Notes: a model not told the origin generated them from the letters alone. A stretch of DNA of 15,996 nt from Legionella genomosp. 1 (GCA_945901145.1 CAMDJY010000005.1:1-15996); one strand, 5' to 3'. Positions 1-10,541 are shown, numbered from the stretch's first letter. Program-made: numbers and translations.

Positions 1-549
1 TGGCTTTTGTGTCATGGTATTAACAAATTCGTTATACACAACAAATAAAGCATCCAGCTCACCTTGCTCAAACGCATCAAGCATGACTTTAACTGGACCA
101 ATTAAATCATTAACACTTGGGGTATCACCTAATTGATCGATAGAAGACAAAACTTTACCACCAACCCGCTTAAAAAAAGCTTGGCCTTTACGCCCAATCA
201 CACAAAGCTTAGTCTCAACCCCTTTATGCTGCCATTCACGTACATGGCTGAGCGTGTCGCGCAACAAATTGACATTAAGCCCACCGCATAACCCACGATC
301 AGTAGTCACGACAATAAATCCAACGCAGCGAATCGGCCGCTCAGTCATAAACGAGTGACGATATTCAGCATGCGCTCGACCTAAATGTTTAACAACCTCA
401 TAAATTTTATTTGCATACGGTTTTGATGCACGCATCCGCTCTTGAGTCTTGCGCATTTTACTTGCCGCAACCATTTCCATCGCCCGTGTAATTTTTTGCG
501 TGCTTTTAATACTCGCAATTTTTGAGCGGATTTCTTTTGCTCCAGCCAT
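1..549 (-). CDS. atpG: ATP synthase gamma subunit, N-terminal part (runs off left edge)
   Basis: This is the central rotor shaft of F1, linking the catalytic alpha3beta3 head to the c-ring. The reading frame opens at ATG (549) and stays open to base 1, giving 183 residues of a subunit usually near 285-290. The N-terminal helix carries the family signature [15 protein letters not shown], and the conserved [10 protein letters not shown] segment follows around residues 82-91. An AGGTGAAG ribosome binding site precedes the start, 28 bp downstream of the atpA stop. Gene order after atpA is the standard one, so atpD and atpC should follow outside the window. The missing C-terminal helix cannot be judged. 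Identification is firm. Confidence 0.96.
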   Translation of the reverse strand, partial: MAGAKEIRSKIASIKSTQKITRAMEMVAASKMRKTQERMRASKPYANKIYEVVKHLGRAHAEYRHSFMTERPIRCVGFIVVTTDRGLCGGLNVNLLRDTLSHVREWQHKGVETKLCVIGRKGQAFFKRVGGKVLSSIDQLGDTPSVNDLIGPVKVMLDAFEQGELDALFVVYNEFVNTMTQKP

Positions 550-577
550 CGTTTTGCTTCACCTAATTAATAAAATC

Positions 578-2131
578 TTACCAGCTTCCGGTCCGCTTGA
601 ACTCGTCAATCGCCGCCCTCAACTGATTCTCTATGGTGTCATCATACGCACCAGTTTCATTGATTTTGTTTAATAATACTGAGTGAGATCCATGCATAAC
701 ACTGCGTAACGCCGTCTCAAATGCACCTACCTCTGCAACAGGAATGTCATCTAAATAGCCTTTTTCGACGATAAATAAAGACACGGCCATATCAGCAACA
801 GTCAACGGTGCATATTGCTTTTGTTTCATCAGCTCCGTAATCCGTTGACCGCGCTCTAATTGTTTCCGTGTTGCGTCGTCAAGATCAGATGCAAATTGTG
901 AAAATGCCTCGAGTTCACGAAACTGAGCCAGAGCTAACCTCGTGCCTCCACCGAGTTTTTTCATGATTTTGGTCTGAGCGGCCCCGCCGACACGAGAAAC
1001 TGATAGCCCCGAGTTAATCGCAGGTCTGACGCCTGAGTTAAATAAATCAACATCTAAGAAAATTTGACCATCGGTAATTGAAATCACGTTGGTTGGGACA
1101 AATGCAGAAACGTCACCAGCTTGGGTTTCAATAATCGGTAAAGCTGTTAACGATCCTGTTTTGCCTTGAACCTGACCTTTCGTGAGCAATTCAACATACT
1201 CTGCACTGATTCGTGCCGCACGTTCAAGTAAACGTGAATGCAAATAGAAAATGTCCCCGGGGTAGGCTTCACGCCCAGGCGGTCTTCTGAGTAGAAGAGA
1301 AATTTGACGATATGCCCACGCTTGTTTGGTCAAATCATCATAGATAATCAACGCGTCTTCGCCGCGCTCCATAAAATATTCACCCATAGTACAGCCTGAA
1401 TAGGGTGCAATAAATTGTAGTGCCGCAGAATCAGAAGCACTGGCAACAACAACGATTGTATGTGCTAAAGCATCATGCTCTTCAAGTTTACGAACAATTG
1501 CCGCAATTGATGAGGCTTTCTGACCAATCGCAACATAAACGCATTTTACGCCCGTGTTCTTTTGATTAATAATTGCATCGATTGCAATGGCAGTTTTACC
1601 TGTTTGACGATCCCCAATGATGAGCTCTCGCTGTCCACGTCCAACTGGAATCATTGCATCGATTGCTTTTGAACCTGTTTGTAGAGGCTGATCAACAGAT
1701 TTACGTTCAATCACCCCAGGTGCAACTTTTTCAATTGGGGACAATCCATCGGCTTCAATTGGACCTTTGCCGTCAATCGGATTACCTAAAGCATCAACGA
1801 CTCGGCCTAATAAGCCTCGACCCACGGGTACTTCTAAAATACGACCGGTACAGCGGCCTTTCTGGCCCTCAGATAAGCTCGTTGCTTCCCCGAGAATAAC
1901 GACTGCAACAGCATCACGACCGAGGTTTAATGCAAGACCATAAACACCGCCTTCAAATTCAATCATTTCACCCTGCATGGCCTCATCTAAGCCCTGAAGC
2001 GTAGCAATACCATCTTTTAAGCTAACAATAGTTCCTTCATTTTTAGCATCAGAAACAACTGAAAACTGTTCTATTTTTTGTCTAATCAGTTCGCTGATTT
2101 CTGATGGATTTAAAGTTGTAGATTGTGACAT
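578..2131 (-). CDS. atpA: ATP synthase F1 alpha subunit
   Basis: Regulatory nucleotide-binding subunit of the F1 head; with beta it forms the alpha3beta3 hexamer at the inner membrane. At 517 residues it is the normal length. The P-loop GDRQTGKT sits at residues 173-180. The C-terminal core contains the conserved segment [16 protein letters not shown], which carries the arginine that reaches into the catalytic site. The N-terminal beta-barrel domain (about 25-95) and the C-terminal helical bundle are both present. The start is ATG at 2131, preceded by a good GAGGAAAG ribosome binding site. It lies 17 bp after atpH and 28 bp before atpG in the operon. Nothing about it is unusual. Confidence 0.99.
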   Translation of the reverse strand: MSQSTTLNPSEISELIRQKIEQFSVVSDAKNEGTIVSLKDGIATLQGLDEAMQGEMIEFEGGVYGLALNLGRDAVAVVILGEATSLSEGQKGRCTGRILEVPVGRGLLGRVVDALGNPIDGKGPIEADGLSPIEKVAPGVIERKSVDQPLQTGSKAIDAMIPVGRGQRELIIGDRQTGKTAIAIDAIINQKNTGVKCVYVAIGQKASSIAAIVRKLEEHDALAHTIVVVASASDSAALQFIAPYSGCTMGEYFMERGEDALIIYDDLTKQAWAYRQISLLLRRPPGREAYPGDIFYLHSRLLERAARISAEYVELLTKGQVQGKTGSLTALPIIETQAGDVSAFVPTNVISITDGQIFLDVDLFNSGVRPAINSGLSVSRVGGAAQTKIMKKLGGGTRLALAQFRELEAFSQFASDLDDATRKQLERGQRITELMKQKQYAPLTVADMAVSLFIVEKGYLDDIPVAEVGAFETALRSVMHGSHSVLLNKINETGAYDDTIENQLRAAIDEFKRTGSW

Positions 2132-2148
2132 AAAAACTTTCCTCTCAA

Positions 2149-2697
2149 TTATGCGGCCAATGCGGCGCCAAGTTTTATTAATTGACCTTTAACCGACCCA
2201 TCAATCACTAAGTTATTCGCACGAATCACAGCACCACCTAACAGCGATTTATCGATCGTTTGCTCAAGCTTCACTTGTCGATGTAAACGTCGGCTTAAAG
2301 AATCAATCAAACTCTGTTCTTGTTGAGCTGTCAACGCAGCATAAGTTATCACTTTTACGACCACAGTTTTTTCATGCTCTGCCCGCAATGACTCAAATTG
2401 AACGGCAATCTCTGGTAGAACAAATAAACGCTTGTTTTGTGCTAAAAGCTTTAAAAAAATCCCTGGTGTTGCATCAGCAGTGCCGATTTTTAATGCATCA
2501 ATTACTGAGATGAGTATATCTGCTAGTTGCACACTCGTGATATGAGGATTATGCATCAGATTATTTATTTCAGATGTATCAATCGCCACAGCCAGAGTTT
2601 TCAGCCAGTCGGACCATGCCCCTAAGTTTTTTTTCTGCAACGCGTGTTCAAACAATGCTTTAGCGTAGGGTCTTGCAATACTTGTAGGATTTGACAT
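2149..2697 (-). CDS. atpH: ATP synthase delta subunit
   Basis: Delta is part of the peripheral stalk: it clamps the top of F1 and holds the b-subunit C-termini so the head does not turn with the rotor. The 182-residue product has the usual length. Its N-terminus [15 protein letters not shown] is the typical first helix of the family (E. coli delta begins in a similar way), and the C-terminal segment with [20 protein letters not shown] is the conserved signature region. The ATG at 2697 follows the atpF stop by only 2 bp, so translation is probably coupled to atpF. Sequence similarity in this family is low overall, but position and both ends fit. Confidence 0.97.
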   Translation of the reverse strand: MSNPTSIARPYAKALFEHALQKKNLGAWSDWLKTLAVAIDTSEINNLMHNPHITSVQLADILISVIDALKIGTADATPGIFLKLLAQNKRLFVLPEIAVQFESLRAEHEKTVVVKVITYAALTAQQEQSLIDSLSRRLHRQVKLEQTIDKSLLGGAVIRANNLVIDGSVKGQLIKLGAALAA

Positions 2698-2699
2698 GA

Positions 2700-3170
2700 C
2701 TAAATCTCTGCAATCAACTGGTCAATCAACGTATGATTTTCACGTTCGTTGATTTCATGTTTTAATATCTTTTCAGCACATGAAATCGCAAGGCTTGCAA
2801 CTTGTTGGCGTAAAGCATCCCGCGCGTGATTAAACTCTTGTTCCAGCTGCTCAGAAGCAGCACGTCCCACGCGTTGAACCTCGGCACGCGCTTCTTCTTT
2901 CGCTTCTTCAACCAGCTGTGCCGCACGCCGGTGCGCTTTTTCAATAATATCTGCAGCATCGACCTTGGCCTGCTTCAATTCATCTTTGGCTCGATGTTGT
3001 GCAAGCTCAAGCTCACGCCTGCCCCGTTCAGCGGCAGCTAAACCATCTGCTATTTTGGTCTGTCTTTCTTCTAATGCTTTGGTCAATGGAGGCCATACAA
3101 ACCGCATTGTAAACCATACAAATGCAGCAAACACCAGCATTTGAATTATCAGCGTTATATTGATATTCAC
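2700..3170 (-). CDS. atpF: ATP synthase Fo b subunit (GTG start)
   Basis: Subunit b dimerises to form the peripheral stalk. The 156-residue protein has one membrane helix at its N-terminus (about residues 5-26), then a long charged, Ala/Glu/Lys/Arg-rich coiled coil (about 30-130) and a short C-terminal delta-binding tail. This matches the E. coli b subunit in length and plan. The start is GTG at 3170, chosen because a strong GAGGAG ribosome binding site lies 7 bp upstream and because the membrane helix begins directly after it. It sits 39 bp after atpE and 2 bp before atpH. There is a single b gene here, with no b' paralogue. Confidence 0.97.
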   Translation of the reverse strand: MNINITLIIQMLVFAAFVWFTMRFVWPPLTKALEERQTKIADGLAAAERGRRELELAQHRAKDELKQAKVDAADIIEKAHRRAAQLVEEAKEEARAEVQRVGRAASEQLEQEFNHARDALRQQVASLAISCAEKILKHEINERENHTLIDQLIAEI

Positions 3171-3209
3171 AATTTAACTCCTCGCCCTATCAATCTTCTT
3201 TTCTAAAAT

Positions 3210-3509
<300 letters not shown>

Positions 3510-3557
3510 TTAATGATTTTCAAAAAATAGAACATCCCAATTTGGAATCCTCTAAAA

Positions 3558-4776
<1,219 letters not shown>

Positions 4777-4800
4777 ACACCCACCTCAATGTTTGGCGAA

Positions 4801-4829
4801 ATTATAGAGCAATCAATAGGCGGACGCAA
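4801..4829 (-). promoter_or_regulatory. Promoter of the atp operon
   Basis: Read on the minus strand: -35 TTGCGT (4824-4829), 17-bp spacer, -10 TATAAT (4801-4806), with the -10 a perfect consensus. Transcription should start near 4794, giving a very short leader to the atpI GTG at 4776. It faces away from the fabF-type promoter about 45 bp further right. Confidence 0.75.
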
Positions 4830-4873
4830 TCCTTAACTCAGACTTATAAGATTAAAAATTACTTTAAATTTTC

Positions 4874-4901
4874 TTGACAGATTTTCAATCGAAACTATAG
4901 T
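4874..4901 (+). promoter_or_regulatory. Promoter of the fabF-lpxD-polA unit
   Basis: The -35 is a perfect TTGACA (4874-4879), followed by a 16-bp spacer and the -10 TATAGT (4896-4901). Transcription should start near 4908, leaving about 43 bases of leader. The ribosome binding site TGAGGA (4939-4944) has 6-bp spacing to the ATG at 4951. A 5-bp hairpin CACTC/GAGTG (4928-4940) sits directly against it. Confidence 0.78.
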
Positions 4902-4950
4902 ATGGCTAATTAACACATGAGACAATACACTCGTTGAGTGAGGATATTGC

Positions 4951-6174
4951 ATGAAAAAAAGGGTTGTTATTACTGGCATGGGGATTGCATCATCCATAGG
5001 CAATGGGATTGATGCCTTCTGGCAAGCAGCAACCCAAGGAAAATGTGGCATCAATCGAATCAAATCGTACGATCCATCTCCTTATACCACACAAATCGCC
5101 GCTGAAATCGAGAACCTATGTCTCGACCACTTACCTCAATTTGATAAGCCCAAACGCTATCCGAAAGTTGCTCAATATGCTTTATATTGCGCCCACGATG
5201 CCATTGCTCAAGCAGGCCTCACGTCAGTAGAATTGGCCTCAGCTGCAACCTACATCGGAACAAGCCTTGGCGGAAGTCCAGAATTAGAAGGCGCCTATAA
5301 AACGTTTTATACTGAAAATTGGCGTAAAATTCCGGCACTTACTGTCATACGCGGCATGCCTAATTCAATTGCCAATCACGTTGCAATCGCTTATGGTCTT
5401 GGCGGTCCAAACTCAACCATTTCCAATGCCTGCGTTTCTTCAGCCGAAGCCATCGGTAATGCTTATCAGCAAATATCACAAGGAAAATTAGCTCTAGCCT
5501 TGTGTGGAGGCACTGAATCACTGGTCTGGGAAACCATCATGGCGGCGTGGTGTAAATTGCGCGTCATGTCAACCCAAAATGAAACACCAAGTATTGCTTG
5601 TCGCCCATTTGATAAAACCCGTGATGGGATGGTTATGGCTGATGGAGCAGGAATACTCATTCTTGAAGATCTCGGTCATGCTCAAGCTCGCGGGGCCAAA
5701 ATATATGGTGAAATTATCGGGTTTGGTGCAAGTTGCGATGCTTACCACGTCACTGCACCGCACACTGAGGGACAATCCCGTGCAATCTTTTCTGCACTCA
5801 ATGATGCTCGGCTAACCGCTGGTGACATTCATTATATCAGTGCTCACGGAACAGGAACGACACTTAACGACCAGGTCGAAACCGAAACTATCAAAAAGGT
5901 TTTTGGTGACCGTGCTTATGCCATCCCAATCACGGCGCAAAAGGCAATGACTGGACATGCAATCGGCGCCGCCGGCGTCATGGAAATTATTGCGACAGTT
6001 TTGAGCCTACAACAAGGCATTCTCCTCCCTACGATTAACCTCCATCATCCTGACCCACATTGTGATTTAGACTATGTCGCCAATCAAGCCAGAAAAGTAG
6101 ATATTGATATTGCATTATCCAACCATTTTGCATTTGGCGGTGCAAATGCTGCACTTATTTTAAAAAGATATTAA
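4951..6174 (+). CDS. Beta-ketoacyl-ACP synthase, FabF (KAS II) type, possibly a specialised paralogue
   Basis: Condensing enzyme of the thiolase fold that extends acyl-ACP with malonyl-ACP. At 407 residues it is close to E. coli FabF (413). The Cys-His-His triad is intact: Cys161, His299 in SAHGTGT and His336 in KAMTGHAIGAAG, with the supporting Lys331. The C-terminal glycine-rich segment FAFGGANA holds the gate phenylalanine (395). The nucleophile region reads SNACVSSAEAIG, whereas FabF proteins usually have TACTSG or TACASG there, and the segment after GGTES (around 190-206) is also divergent. It could be the housekeeping FabF, but no acpP or fabG lies nearby, and lpxD follows 40 bp downstream. 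A paralogue serving lipid A acyl chains is an inference. The start is supported by TGAGGA 6 bp upstream. Confidence 0.88.
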   Translation: MKKRVVITGMGIASSIGNGIDAFWQAATQGKCGINRIKSYDPSPYTTQIAAEIENLCLDHLPQFDKPKRYPKVAQYALYCAHDAIAQAGLTSVELASAATYIGTSLGGSPELEGAYKTFYTENWRKIPALTVIRGMPNSIANHVAIAYGLGGPNSTISNACVSSAEAIGNAYQQISQGKLALALCGGTESLVWETIMAAWCKLRVMSTQNETPSIACRPFDKTRDGMVMADGAGILILEDLGHAQARGAKIYGEIIGFGASCDAYHVTAPHTEGQSRAIFSALNDARLTAGDIHYISAHGTGTTLNDQVETETIKKVFGDRAYAIPITAQKAMTGHAIGAAGVMEIIATVLSLQQGILLPTINLHHPDPHCDLDYVANQARKVDIDIALSNHFAFGGANAALILKRY

Positions 6175-6177
6175 CGC

Positions 6178-6183
6178 TATAAT
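6178..6183 (+). promoter_or_regulatory. Possible internal -10 element ahead of lpxD
   Basis: A perfect TATAAT overlaps the end of the fabF-type gene, 32 bp before the lpxD start. No good -35 lies 16-18 bp upstream, nor is there an extended -10 TG. It may give lpxD-polA some independent transcription, or may be chance in AT-rich DNA. Confidence 0.3.
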
Positions 6184-6214
6184 ACAAAATAAAACTCCAT
6201 AGAGAACCGTTTTC

Positions 6215-7264
6215 ATGAACATATCGCTTAAAGAAATTTCAAAATTAATCAATGGCACCGTGATTGGCGATGATTCAATCACCATCGCCGCACTTTCTCC
6301 CATCGATGATGTCTCCCAAGATGCGCTTATTTTTGCAGAGGGGGCAGATAACATCAAACGCGCGGAGCAGTCAATTGCTGCAGCAGTTCTAGTGAGTCAT
6401 AAACATGAATTACTGACAAAACCTCAGCTCCTTGTTGCCAACCCATTTCAAACGTTTATTCAACTCTTAAGTCATTTTTATCCACCACAACAGCCCATTC
6501 TAGGTATTCACCCAACTGCAATTATCGCAGACGATGTTAAACTTGGAAACAATATCTCTATTGGCCCTTATGTTGTTATTTATCCAGGCAGTGTCATTGG
6601 AGACGATGTTGTCATTAAAAGCCATGTTCATATTGGCCATCATGTTAGCATCGGGTCAAACACGACGTTACACCCTCACGTCACCATTTATGATAATTGT
6701 ATACTCGGAAACTCCGTCTGTGTTCATGCATCTACCGTGATTGGTAGCGATGGTTTTGGTTACACTTTAGCGGATGGGCAACACATGAAAGTTCCCCATG
6801 TCGGCAATGTTACGATAGGCGACCACGTTGAAATTGGTGCAAACACGGTGATTGATCGTGCAACAATTGGAGCAACAATCATCGGCGAAGGTACTAAAAT
6901 AGATAATCTTGTGCAAATCGCACATTCAGTAAAACTAGGCAAGCATAATATTCTTTGTGCATTCACAGGAATTGCTGGCAGTACAACTAGTGGCAACCAT
7001 GTTATTTTTGCCGCGAATGTCGGCGTCAGCGACCATGTACGCATTGATGATGGGGTGATTTTGGGTGCACGTGCAGGTGTTCCGCCCAAAAAACACTTAA
7101 GACAAGGCAATATCTATTTAGGAAACCCTGCTCGTCCTCGAGAAAAGGCCATTGAGCAAGAACTTGCTTCGACGCGCATTCCTATTATCAGAAAACACTT
7201 AAAAGAATTACAAGAGAAAGTCGCAGAGTTAACTGAGCGCCTTGATTCTGAAAAAGCGGAATAA
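6215..7264 (+). CDS. lpxD: UDP-3-O-(3-hydroxyacyl)glucosamine N-acyltransferase
   Basis: LpxD adds the N-linked 3-hydroxyacyl chain from ACP to UDP-3-O-acyl-glucosamine, the third step of lipid A synthesis, in the cytosol. The 349-residue protein has an N-terminal uridine-binding domain (about 1-95), a left-handed beta-helix of hexapeptide repeats (about 98-290; for example [17 protein letters not shown]) and a C-terminal helix (about 310-345) with heptad-like charged residues. The catalytic histidine is His237 in [12 protein letters not shown], matching His239 of E. coli. It is not next to bamA, skp, fabZ or lpxA, its common partners, but follows a FabF-type synthase. The ribosome binding site is weak (AGAGAA). 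The gene ends 6 bp before polA. Confidence 0.96.
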   Translation: MNISLKEISKLINGTVIGDDSITIAALSPIDDVSQDALIFAEGADNIKRAEQSIAAAVLVSHKHELLTKPQLLVANPFQTFIQLLSHFYPPQQPILGIHPTAIIADDVKLGNNISIGPYVVIYPGSVIGDDVVIKSHVHIGHHVSIGSNTTLHPHVTIYDNCILGNSVCVHASTVIGSDGFGYTLADGQHMKVPHVGNVTIGDHVEIGANTVIDRATIGATIIGEGTKIDNLVQIAHSVKLGKHNILCAFTGIAGSTTSGNHVIFAANVGVSDHVRIDDGVILGARAGVPPKKHLRQGNIYLGNPARPREKAIEQELASTRIPIIRKHLKELQEKVAELTERLDSEKAE

Positions 7265-7270
7265 ATCAAA

Positions 7271-9814
7271 ATGAAAACACCGCTGGTTCTCATCGATGGC
7301 TCGTCCTACTTCTTTCGTGCTTTTCATGCACTCCCGCCGTTAACGAATAGCAAAGGCCAGCCCACGGGCGCCATCTATGGTGTCGTTAATATGGTGAAAC
7401 GACTGATCAAAGATTATAAACCAGAACAGCTGATCATCATATTTGACGCCGAGGGAAAGACTTTTCGTGATGAATGGTACCCTGCGTACAAGGCTACACG
7501 TTCGGCGACACCACCCGAATTACGTAGCCAATTTCAACCTTTAATTTCTATTATCAAAGCCATGGGCATTCCTGTGATGATCATCGATGGTGTCGAAGCA
7601 GATGATGTCATTGGCTCTTTAGTTCATCAAGCTTGCGAGAAACAGATACCTGTTCTTGTGTCAACCAGTGATAAAGATATTGCTCAATTAGTGAATGACC
7701 AGGTGACTCTCATTAATACCATGACGCAACAAATTCTTGATGAAGATGGTGTTTTTAAAAAGTTTGGGATCAAACCACAGCAAATGATTGATTATCTCAC
7801 TCTGACTGGAGATGCTTCTGATAATATCCCTGGTGTTACCAAATGTGGCCCCAAAACTGCAGTTAAATGGCTGACTGAGTATCAGACACTAGACAACCTG
7901 ATCGCACACGCGCATGAAATTAAAGGTAAAATTGGTGAATATTTACGTGCATGTATTCCTAATTTAGATTTATCTAAACGACTTGTGACCATTAAAACTG
8001 ACTTAGAATTACCCCTCAAGCTAGAAGAATTATCAATCCAACCCCCAGACCATCAAGAGTTACTTAAATGGGCAACAGAACTCGAATTTAAAGCTTGGTC
8101 GAAAGAATGGTCAAATGCAACACCTCCCTCTGCAGCTCCCGCCCCAAAAAAAAGTAAAATGATACAAAAAGAACAAGAATTATCTGAAGCCTTAAAGTCA
8201 CTAAACAATACAAACAAATTTAGTTTTTATATTGACCCGACTGAACAAAAACTTTTTTTTGCATTAAATACAACAATATCTATTTGTATTGATCTCAAGG
8301 CTTTTGAAGAGTCGCTCTTTACCCAATTAAAGCCAGTTTTTGAAAATCATCAAATTCAAAAAATCGGCCACAATTTGAAACAAAGCTTCGCATGGTTACA
8401 AACAAAGAATATCCAACTCCAGGGGCAATTATTCGATGTCATGCTAGAGTCTTACGTCTTAAATAGTACTGCAGGGCGTCATGATTTAAATACGCTCATC
8501 AACACTTACATACCCACAAGTTCTGCTGATATAGCGGCAATGATCTACCAACTGCATGAGATATTTTTTCCAAATTTATCTGAAACACTACAAGCCGTTT
8601 TTTATACCCTCGAAATGCCGCTTATCCCCATCCTTGCCGAGATGGAGTCTTATGGGGTGTTGATTGATTTTGAACAACTTGCCAGTCAAGGCAAACGGCT
8701 TGTTGAAAAAATCAAGATGTTAGAACAAGAAGCCTATCAACTCGCTGGACATGCTTTTAATTTAAACTCACCGAAACAGCTCTTAGAAATACTCTATAAT
8801 GAGCAAAAACTGCCCATTCTTGCTAAAACACCAACAGGACAGCCATCCACAGGCGAGTCGGTTCTCCAAGAGCTGGCTTTTCAATACCGGCTACCTGCGG
8901 TTCTTTTAGAGTATATAAGTTTAAGTAAATTAATTTCAACATATATCGACGCCCTGCCAAAAAGAATGAACGCCCACACCCAACGCGTGCATACCTCATA
9001 CAATCAAGCAATCACGGCCACCGGGCGCTTGTCTTCCAGCGATCCAAATTTACAAAATATTCCGATAAGAAATGCTGAAGGACGCTTAATTCGCAAAGCA
9101 TTTATTGCCCCGAAACATCATGTATTAATGACAGCTGATTATTCGCAAATTGAATTGCGAATCATGGCACACCTGTCACACGATCCTCAGTTGCAATATG
9201 CATTTGCTAAAGGCTGGGACATCCACACAGCAACAGCCAGTGAAATATTTTCAGTACCACTTGATGCCGTTGACCAAGAACAACGCCGGCGTGCAAAAGC
9301 AGTCAATTTTGGGCTAATATACGGCATGTCATCATTTGGTTTGGCCAAACAACTAGGGATTGATCGAAAAGATGCAGAGCGCTACATCGATATCTATTTC
9401 GAACGCTACCCAGGGGTACTGGCCTATATGCGACGCACCCGGCAACAAGCTCAACAACAAGGTTATGTTGAAACTCTGTTTGGTCGACGCTTATACGTTC
9501 CTGAAATTAAGTCTGTCAATAAAATACGTCAAAAAGCGGCAGAACGCATGGCAATTAACGCCCCAATGCAGGGAACTGCTGCAGATATCATTAAAAAAGC
9601 CATGATAGACATTGCCGTATGGCAAAAAACAAGCTTACAACAACCAGTCCATATGGTGATGCAAGTTCATGATGAGCTGGTCTTTGAAGTTCCTGAAACG
9701 GAGATTGATAATGTCAAAATCACAATCCGTGGACTGATGGAAAAAACAGTAACCCTGAATGTCCCCCTACTTGTTTCTATTGGCATCGGTAATAACTGGG
9801 ATGAAGCGCATTAG
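7271..9814 (+). CDS. polA: DNA polymerase I with a degenerate proofreading domain
   Basis: Repair and Okazaki-fragment polymerase. The product has 847 residues, against 928 in E. coli. The 5' nuclease domain (about 1-285) looks active: FDAEGKTFRDEWYPAYKATR, GVEADDVIGSL, STSDKDIAQLV and LTGDASDNIPGV are all present. The polymerase domain (about 440-847) has motif A DYSQIELRIMAHLS (Asp623), motif B RRRAKAVNFGLIYGMSSFG (about 672-690) and motif C QVHDELVFEV (Asp801, Glu802). The middle 3'-5' exonuclease domain (about 300-435) is shortened and lacks the catalytic carboxylates: DTE is replaced near 319-323, KYDRG reads KQSFA (370-374), and the last acidic site near residue 421 is also lost. The polymerase is therefore probably non-proofreading. 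It starts 6 bp after lpxD, and its stop overlaps the convergent rpiA stop. Confidence 0.98.
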   Translation: MKTPLVLIDGSSYFFRAFHALPPLTNSKGQPTGAIYGVVNMVKRLIKDYKPEQLIIIFDAEGKTFRDEWYPAYKATRSATPPELRSQFQPLISIIKAMGIPVMIIDGVEADDVIGSLVHQACEKQIPVLVSTSDKDIAQLVNDQVTLINTMTQQILDEDGVFKKFGIKPQQMIDYLTLTGDASDNIPGVTKCGPKTAVKWLTEYQTLDNLIAHAHEIKGKIGEYLRACIPNLDLSKRLVTIKTDLELPLKLEELSIQPPDHQELLKWATELEFKAWSKEWSNATPPSAAPAPKKSKMIQKEQELSEALKSLNNTNKFSFYIDPTEQKLFFALNTTISICIDLKAFEESLFTQLKPVFENHQIQKIGHNLKQSFAWLQTKNIQLQGQLFDVMLESYVLNSTAGRHDLNTLINTYIPTSSADIAAMIYQLHEIFFPNLSETLQAVFYTLEMPLIPILAEMESYGVLIDFEQLASQGKRLVEKIKMLEQEAYQLAGHAFNLNSPKQLLEILYNEQKLPILAKTPTGQPSTGESVLQELAFQYRLPAVLLEYISLSKLISTYIDALPKRMNAHTQRVHTSYNQAITATGRLSSSDPNLQNIPIRNAEGRLIRKAFIAPKHHVLMTADYSQIELRIMAHLSHDPQLQYAFAKGWDIHTATASEIFSVPLDAVDQEQRRRAKAVNFGLIYGMSSFGLAKQLGIDRKDAERYIDIYFERYPGVLAYMRRTRQQAQQQGYVETLFGRRLYVPEIKSVNKIRQKAAERMAINAPMQGTAADIIKKAMIDIAVWQKTSLQQPVHMVMQVHDELVFEVPETEIDNVKITIRGLMEKTVTLNVPLLVSIGIGNNWDEAH

Positions 9815-10476
9815 GTAATGCTCACGATTTCATTCTCTTTAGCCACTAAAACTCGATCAGCCAAACGCTTGGCAAAGATCCCATTTTCAACCACACCTGG
9901 AATTTGTTTAATCAGATTTTCCATATGACTAAGATAAGTCAAATCAAGCCCGTGTACATCAATGATAATATTGCCAGAGTCCGTTACAGAACCTTCACGA
10001 TAAACAGGTTGCCCACCTAATTTAAGCAATTCACGACCGACTAAGCTACGGGCAATTGGCAACACTTCAACTGCCACCGGAAATTGACCGAGATGACTCA
10101 CCCATTTTGACTCATCAACAATGCAAATAAACTCTTTGGCTGAAGTTGCAAGAATTTTTTCACAGGTTAATGCACCCCCGCCGCCTTTAATCATGGCACG
10201 ATCAACAGTCACTTCATCAGCCCCGTCAATATACAAAGCCAAAGAGCCGACTGTCGTCAATGCAAATACCGGAATGTTATGATTTTTTAAACGTTGGGCA
10301 GTGTCTTTAGAACTGGCCACACAACCATCGATACGATGTTTAATTTTGGCTAACTCATCAATAAAATAATTAACTGTCGAACCAGTCCCAACGCCAATGA
10401 TGGTATGCCCATCAATGTAATTTAGAGCTTCACAGGCAACTTTTAATTTTAAATTATTTTGAGAAGAGTGCTTCAT
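9811..10476 (-). CDS. rpiA: Ribose-5-phosphate isomerase A
   Basis: Interconverts ribose 5-phosphate and ribulose 5-phosphate in the pentose phosphate pathway. The 221-residue product has the normal length and all signature segments: GVGTGSTVNYFIDEL (phosphate-binding loop, 28-42), ASSKDTAQRL (54-63), YIDGADEV (82-89) and IKGGGGALTCEKI (96-108), with the catalytic glutamate at 106. The start ATG at 10476 has no clear ribosome binding site. A second ATG four bases upstream (10480) opens an 8-codon reading frame in another frame across the start. The gene converges on polA, and the stop codons overlap by 4 bp. Its 65-bp upstream gap is largely filled by the terminator of the preceding gene, and I see no good promoter there. 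Confidence 0.97.
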   Translation of the reverse strand: MKHSSQNNLKLKVACEALNYIDGHTIIGVGTGSTVNYFIDELAKIKHRIDGCVASSKDTAQRLKNHNIPVFALTTVGSLALYIDGADEVTVDRAMIKGGGGALTCEKILATSAKEFICIVDESKWVSHLGQFPVAVEVLPIARSLVGRELLKLGGQPVYREGSVTDSGNIIIDVHGLDLTYLSHMENLIKQIPGVVENGIFAKRLADRVLVAKENEIVSIT

Positions 10477-10494
10477 TCATGGTGACTTATGCAT

Positions 10495-10526
10495 AAAAAA
10501 AGCAATCAGTTAATGATTGCTTTTTT
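10495..10526 (-). terminator. Bidirectional intrinsic terminator between the barrel gene and rpiA
   Basis: An 8-bp perfect stem AGCAATCA / TGATTGCT (10501-10508 and 10514-10521) with a 5-base loop is flanked by six A on the left and a T run on the right, so it can work on both strands. Read on the minus strand it ends the outer-membrane gene 16 bp after its stop. Read on the plus strand it is the first obvious terminator after polA. The stem has only three G-C pairs, so it may be leaky. Confidence 0.75.
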
Positions 10527-10541
10527 AGTAGATAAAATAGA

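Noticed and set aside
449..673. 74-codon plus-strand frame at the atpG/atpA junction with a hydrophobic N-terminus
   Set aside because: It is antisense to atpG and atpA; the hydrophobicity comes from the complement of charged atpG codons.
4928..4940. CACTC-GTT-GAGTG hairpin beside the ribosome binding site of the FabF-type gene
   Set aside because: Only five base pairs; this length occurs by chance often, and there is no sign of a riboswitch or thermosensor around it.
6500..7090. Periodic sequence within lpxD suggesting repeats
   Set aside because: The periodicity is at protein level (hexapeptide beta-helix repeats) and not a DNA repeat or CRISPR array.
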